From the NCBI GenBank assembly GCA_025093985.1, contig JACAAK010000053.1, positions 1-21,395 on the forward strand: 21,395 nt of DNA, written 5' to 3'. Below are positions 20,824-21,395 of the stretch, piece by piece (within the stretch, counting starts at the first letter, position 1; each line of letters begins with the position of its first letter). Below the pieces are notes generated by a model. The model worked only from the letters and a program-made list of their open reading frames with translations. It was not told the origin of the DNA and ran no database searches. Source of the DNA: Calvatia gigantea (taxonomy: Eukaryota; Basidiomycota; Agaricomycetes; Agaricales; Lycoperdaceae). The position numbers and the translations under genes were made by a program.

Positions 20824-20832
20824 TGACGTTAT
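20804..20832. repeat. Palindrome across the overlapping stop codons of bpt and rimI
   Basis: ATAACG (20804-20809) pairs with CGTTAT (20827-20832). CATTATT (20811-20817) pairs with AATAATG (20819-20825), with a single C-A mismatch between. The loop would open to a few bases. Both TAA stops lie at its centre. There is no T tract, so a classic terminator is not shown; a shared bidirectional hairpin is possible. Confidence 0.55.
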
Positions 20833-21311
20833 ACAGAAGCTCGACTTTTCTCTTATTTAAATAACTCGGAAAGTCATCACTACACGATTTCACCATAATA
20901 ATGGCATGCTCACGACCACCAATCTGGTTTAGGATAATAATTTTTACGCAAATCAATTTGATGAAAACCGGACTTTTCATACAAGGCAATAGCTGCTTGA
21001 TTGCTCTCACGGACTTCTAAAAATACCTGTAGCGGGTTGTTTTTGAGTTGTGCCAGTGAGGCATCTAATAACTTATAACCCAACCCTTTACCTTGCTGGC
21101 TTGGATGAATGGCCATCAACAATAAATTGGCCTCATCAAGAACGGGCTGGAGGATACAAAAGCCTACCACCTGCCCTGCCTGTTCAATCACGGTACTGTG
21201 ATAAGACTGCATGGACTCTTGGAACTGTTGTAGGCTCCAAGGATGGGTTTGAACTAAATTTTCAATCTGCGCAACTTGGCTTAAGTCCGCAGCTTGCATT
21301 AAACGAATCAT
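20816..21311 (-). CDS. rimI: Ribosomal protein S18-alanine N-acetyltransferase (GNAT family); one frameshift at 20921-20922
   Basis: Corrected length is 164 residues. It acetylates the N-terminal alanine of ribosomal protein S18 and perhaps other proteins. GNAT signatures: N-terminal MIRLMQAADLSQVAQIENL; HPWSLQQFQESM typical of RimI; the acetyl-CoA loop QQGKGLG at 72-78; LEVRESNQAAIALYEKSGF with the catalytic Glu/Tyr positions; and RKNYYP followed, after one extra base (AA 20921-20922) is removed, by DGGREHAIIM. The uncorrected frame stops at 20910 just before this end. A tail of about 20 residues beyond the usual RimI end (VKSCSDDFPSYLNKRKVELL and four more) runs into the bpt stop codon. The start ATG has only a weak ribosome site. 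Confidence 0.9.
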
Positions 21312-21343
21312 CTTCGTTTATCTTTCTAAAATGTGGAGGTCAC

Positions 21344-21349
21344 AGTATA
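21344..21349 (-). promoter_or_regulatory. Likely -10 box of the rimI promoter
   Basis: TATACT on the minus strand, giving a leader of about 26 bases to the rimI ATG at 21311. The -35 region is not convincing. The last 84 bases of the window (21312-21395) hold no other feature I can support. Confidence 0.4.
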
Positions 21350-21395
21350 AAAAATTTGTGCTAAAAACCGAACAAAAAAAAGAGCGATTTACATC

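Overview
The window looks like a chromosomal segment of an Acinetobacter-type gammaproteobacterium (Moraxellaceae). The reasons are AT-rich DNA with a moderate-GC coding pattern, proteins that read as Acinetobacter/Pseudomonas-like orthologues, and gene sets such as algC-argB, minC-minD-minE and trxB-aat-bpt next to ftsK. I see no insertion sequence, prophage, CRISPR array, rRNA or tRNA. Nearly all of it is housekeeping DNA. No gap without a gene exceeds 300 bases; the largest are about 295 (ftsK/trxB), 279 (upstream of the hemerythrin gene) and 257 (upstream of the acyltransferase gene).

Layout. From 1 to 9133 everything is on the minus strand. In order of coordinate it holds a truncated rnfH, a degenerate sodium-symporter-like membrane protein, a bacteriohemerythrin, a YafJ-type class II glutamine amidotransferase, argB (arginine synthesis), algC (phosphomannomutase/phosphoglucomutase), dut (dUTPase), rep (helicase) and a glycine-zipper OmpA-like lipoprotein. 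From 9391 to 13806 genes run on the plus strand: a YihG-like acyltransferase, a membrane protein with a voltage-sensor-like N-terminus, minC-minD-minE (division site placement) and a small PA4642-like protein. From 13865 to 17919 the minus strand carries an AEC-family transporter and ftsK (chromosome translocation at division). From 18215 the plus strand carries trxB, aat and bpt, the last two being the bacterial leucyl-transferases of the N-degron pathway. A convergent rimI closes the window.

Data quality is the dominant signal. Thirteen of 21 genes are broken by single-base frameshifts. I count about 30: roughly 14 extra and 16 missing bases, mostly in short homopolymers. In every case the protein continues in another frame with family motifs intact, and the corrected lengths are multiples of three. 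Essential genes (ftsK) and single-copy core genes (minC, rep, bpt) are hit as freely as accessory ones. I read this as uncorrected sequencing error, not gene decay or programmed frameshifting. Genes are therefore annotated across the breaks.

I did not find a clear undescribed multi-gene system. The best candidates for a second look are the voltage-sensor-like protein coupled to an acyltransferase gene (10333-11382), the symporter-like protein lacking the family's TM1 signature (308-1391), a paired inverted repeat abutting the hemerythrin promoter (2042-2150) with an unusual aromatic/basic tail on that hemerythrin, a possibly leaderless aat mRNA, and the overlapping 3' ends of bpt and rimI inside a palindrome.
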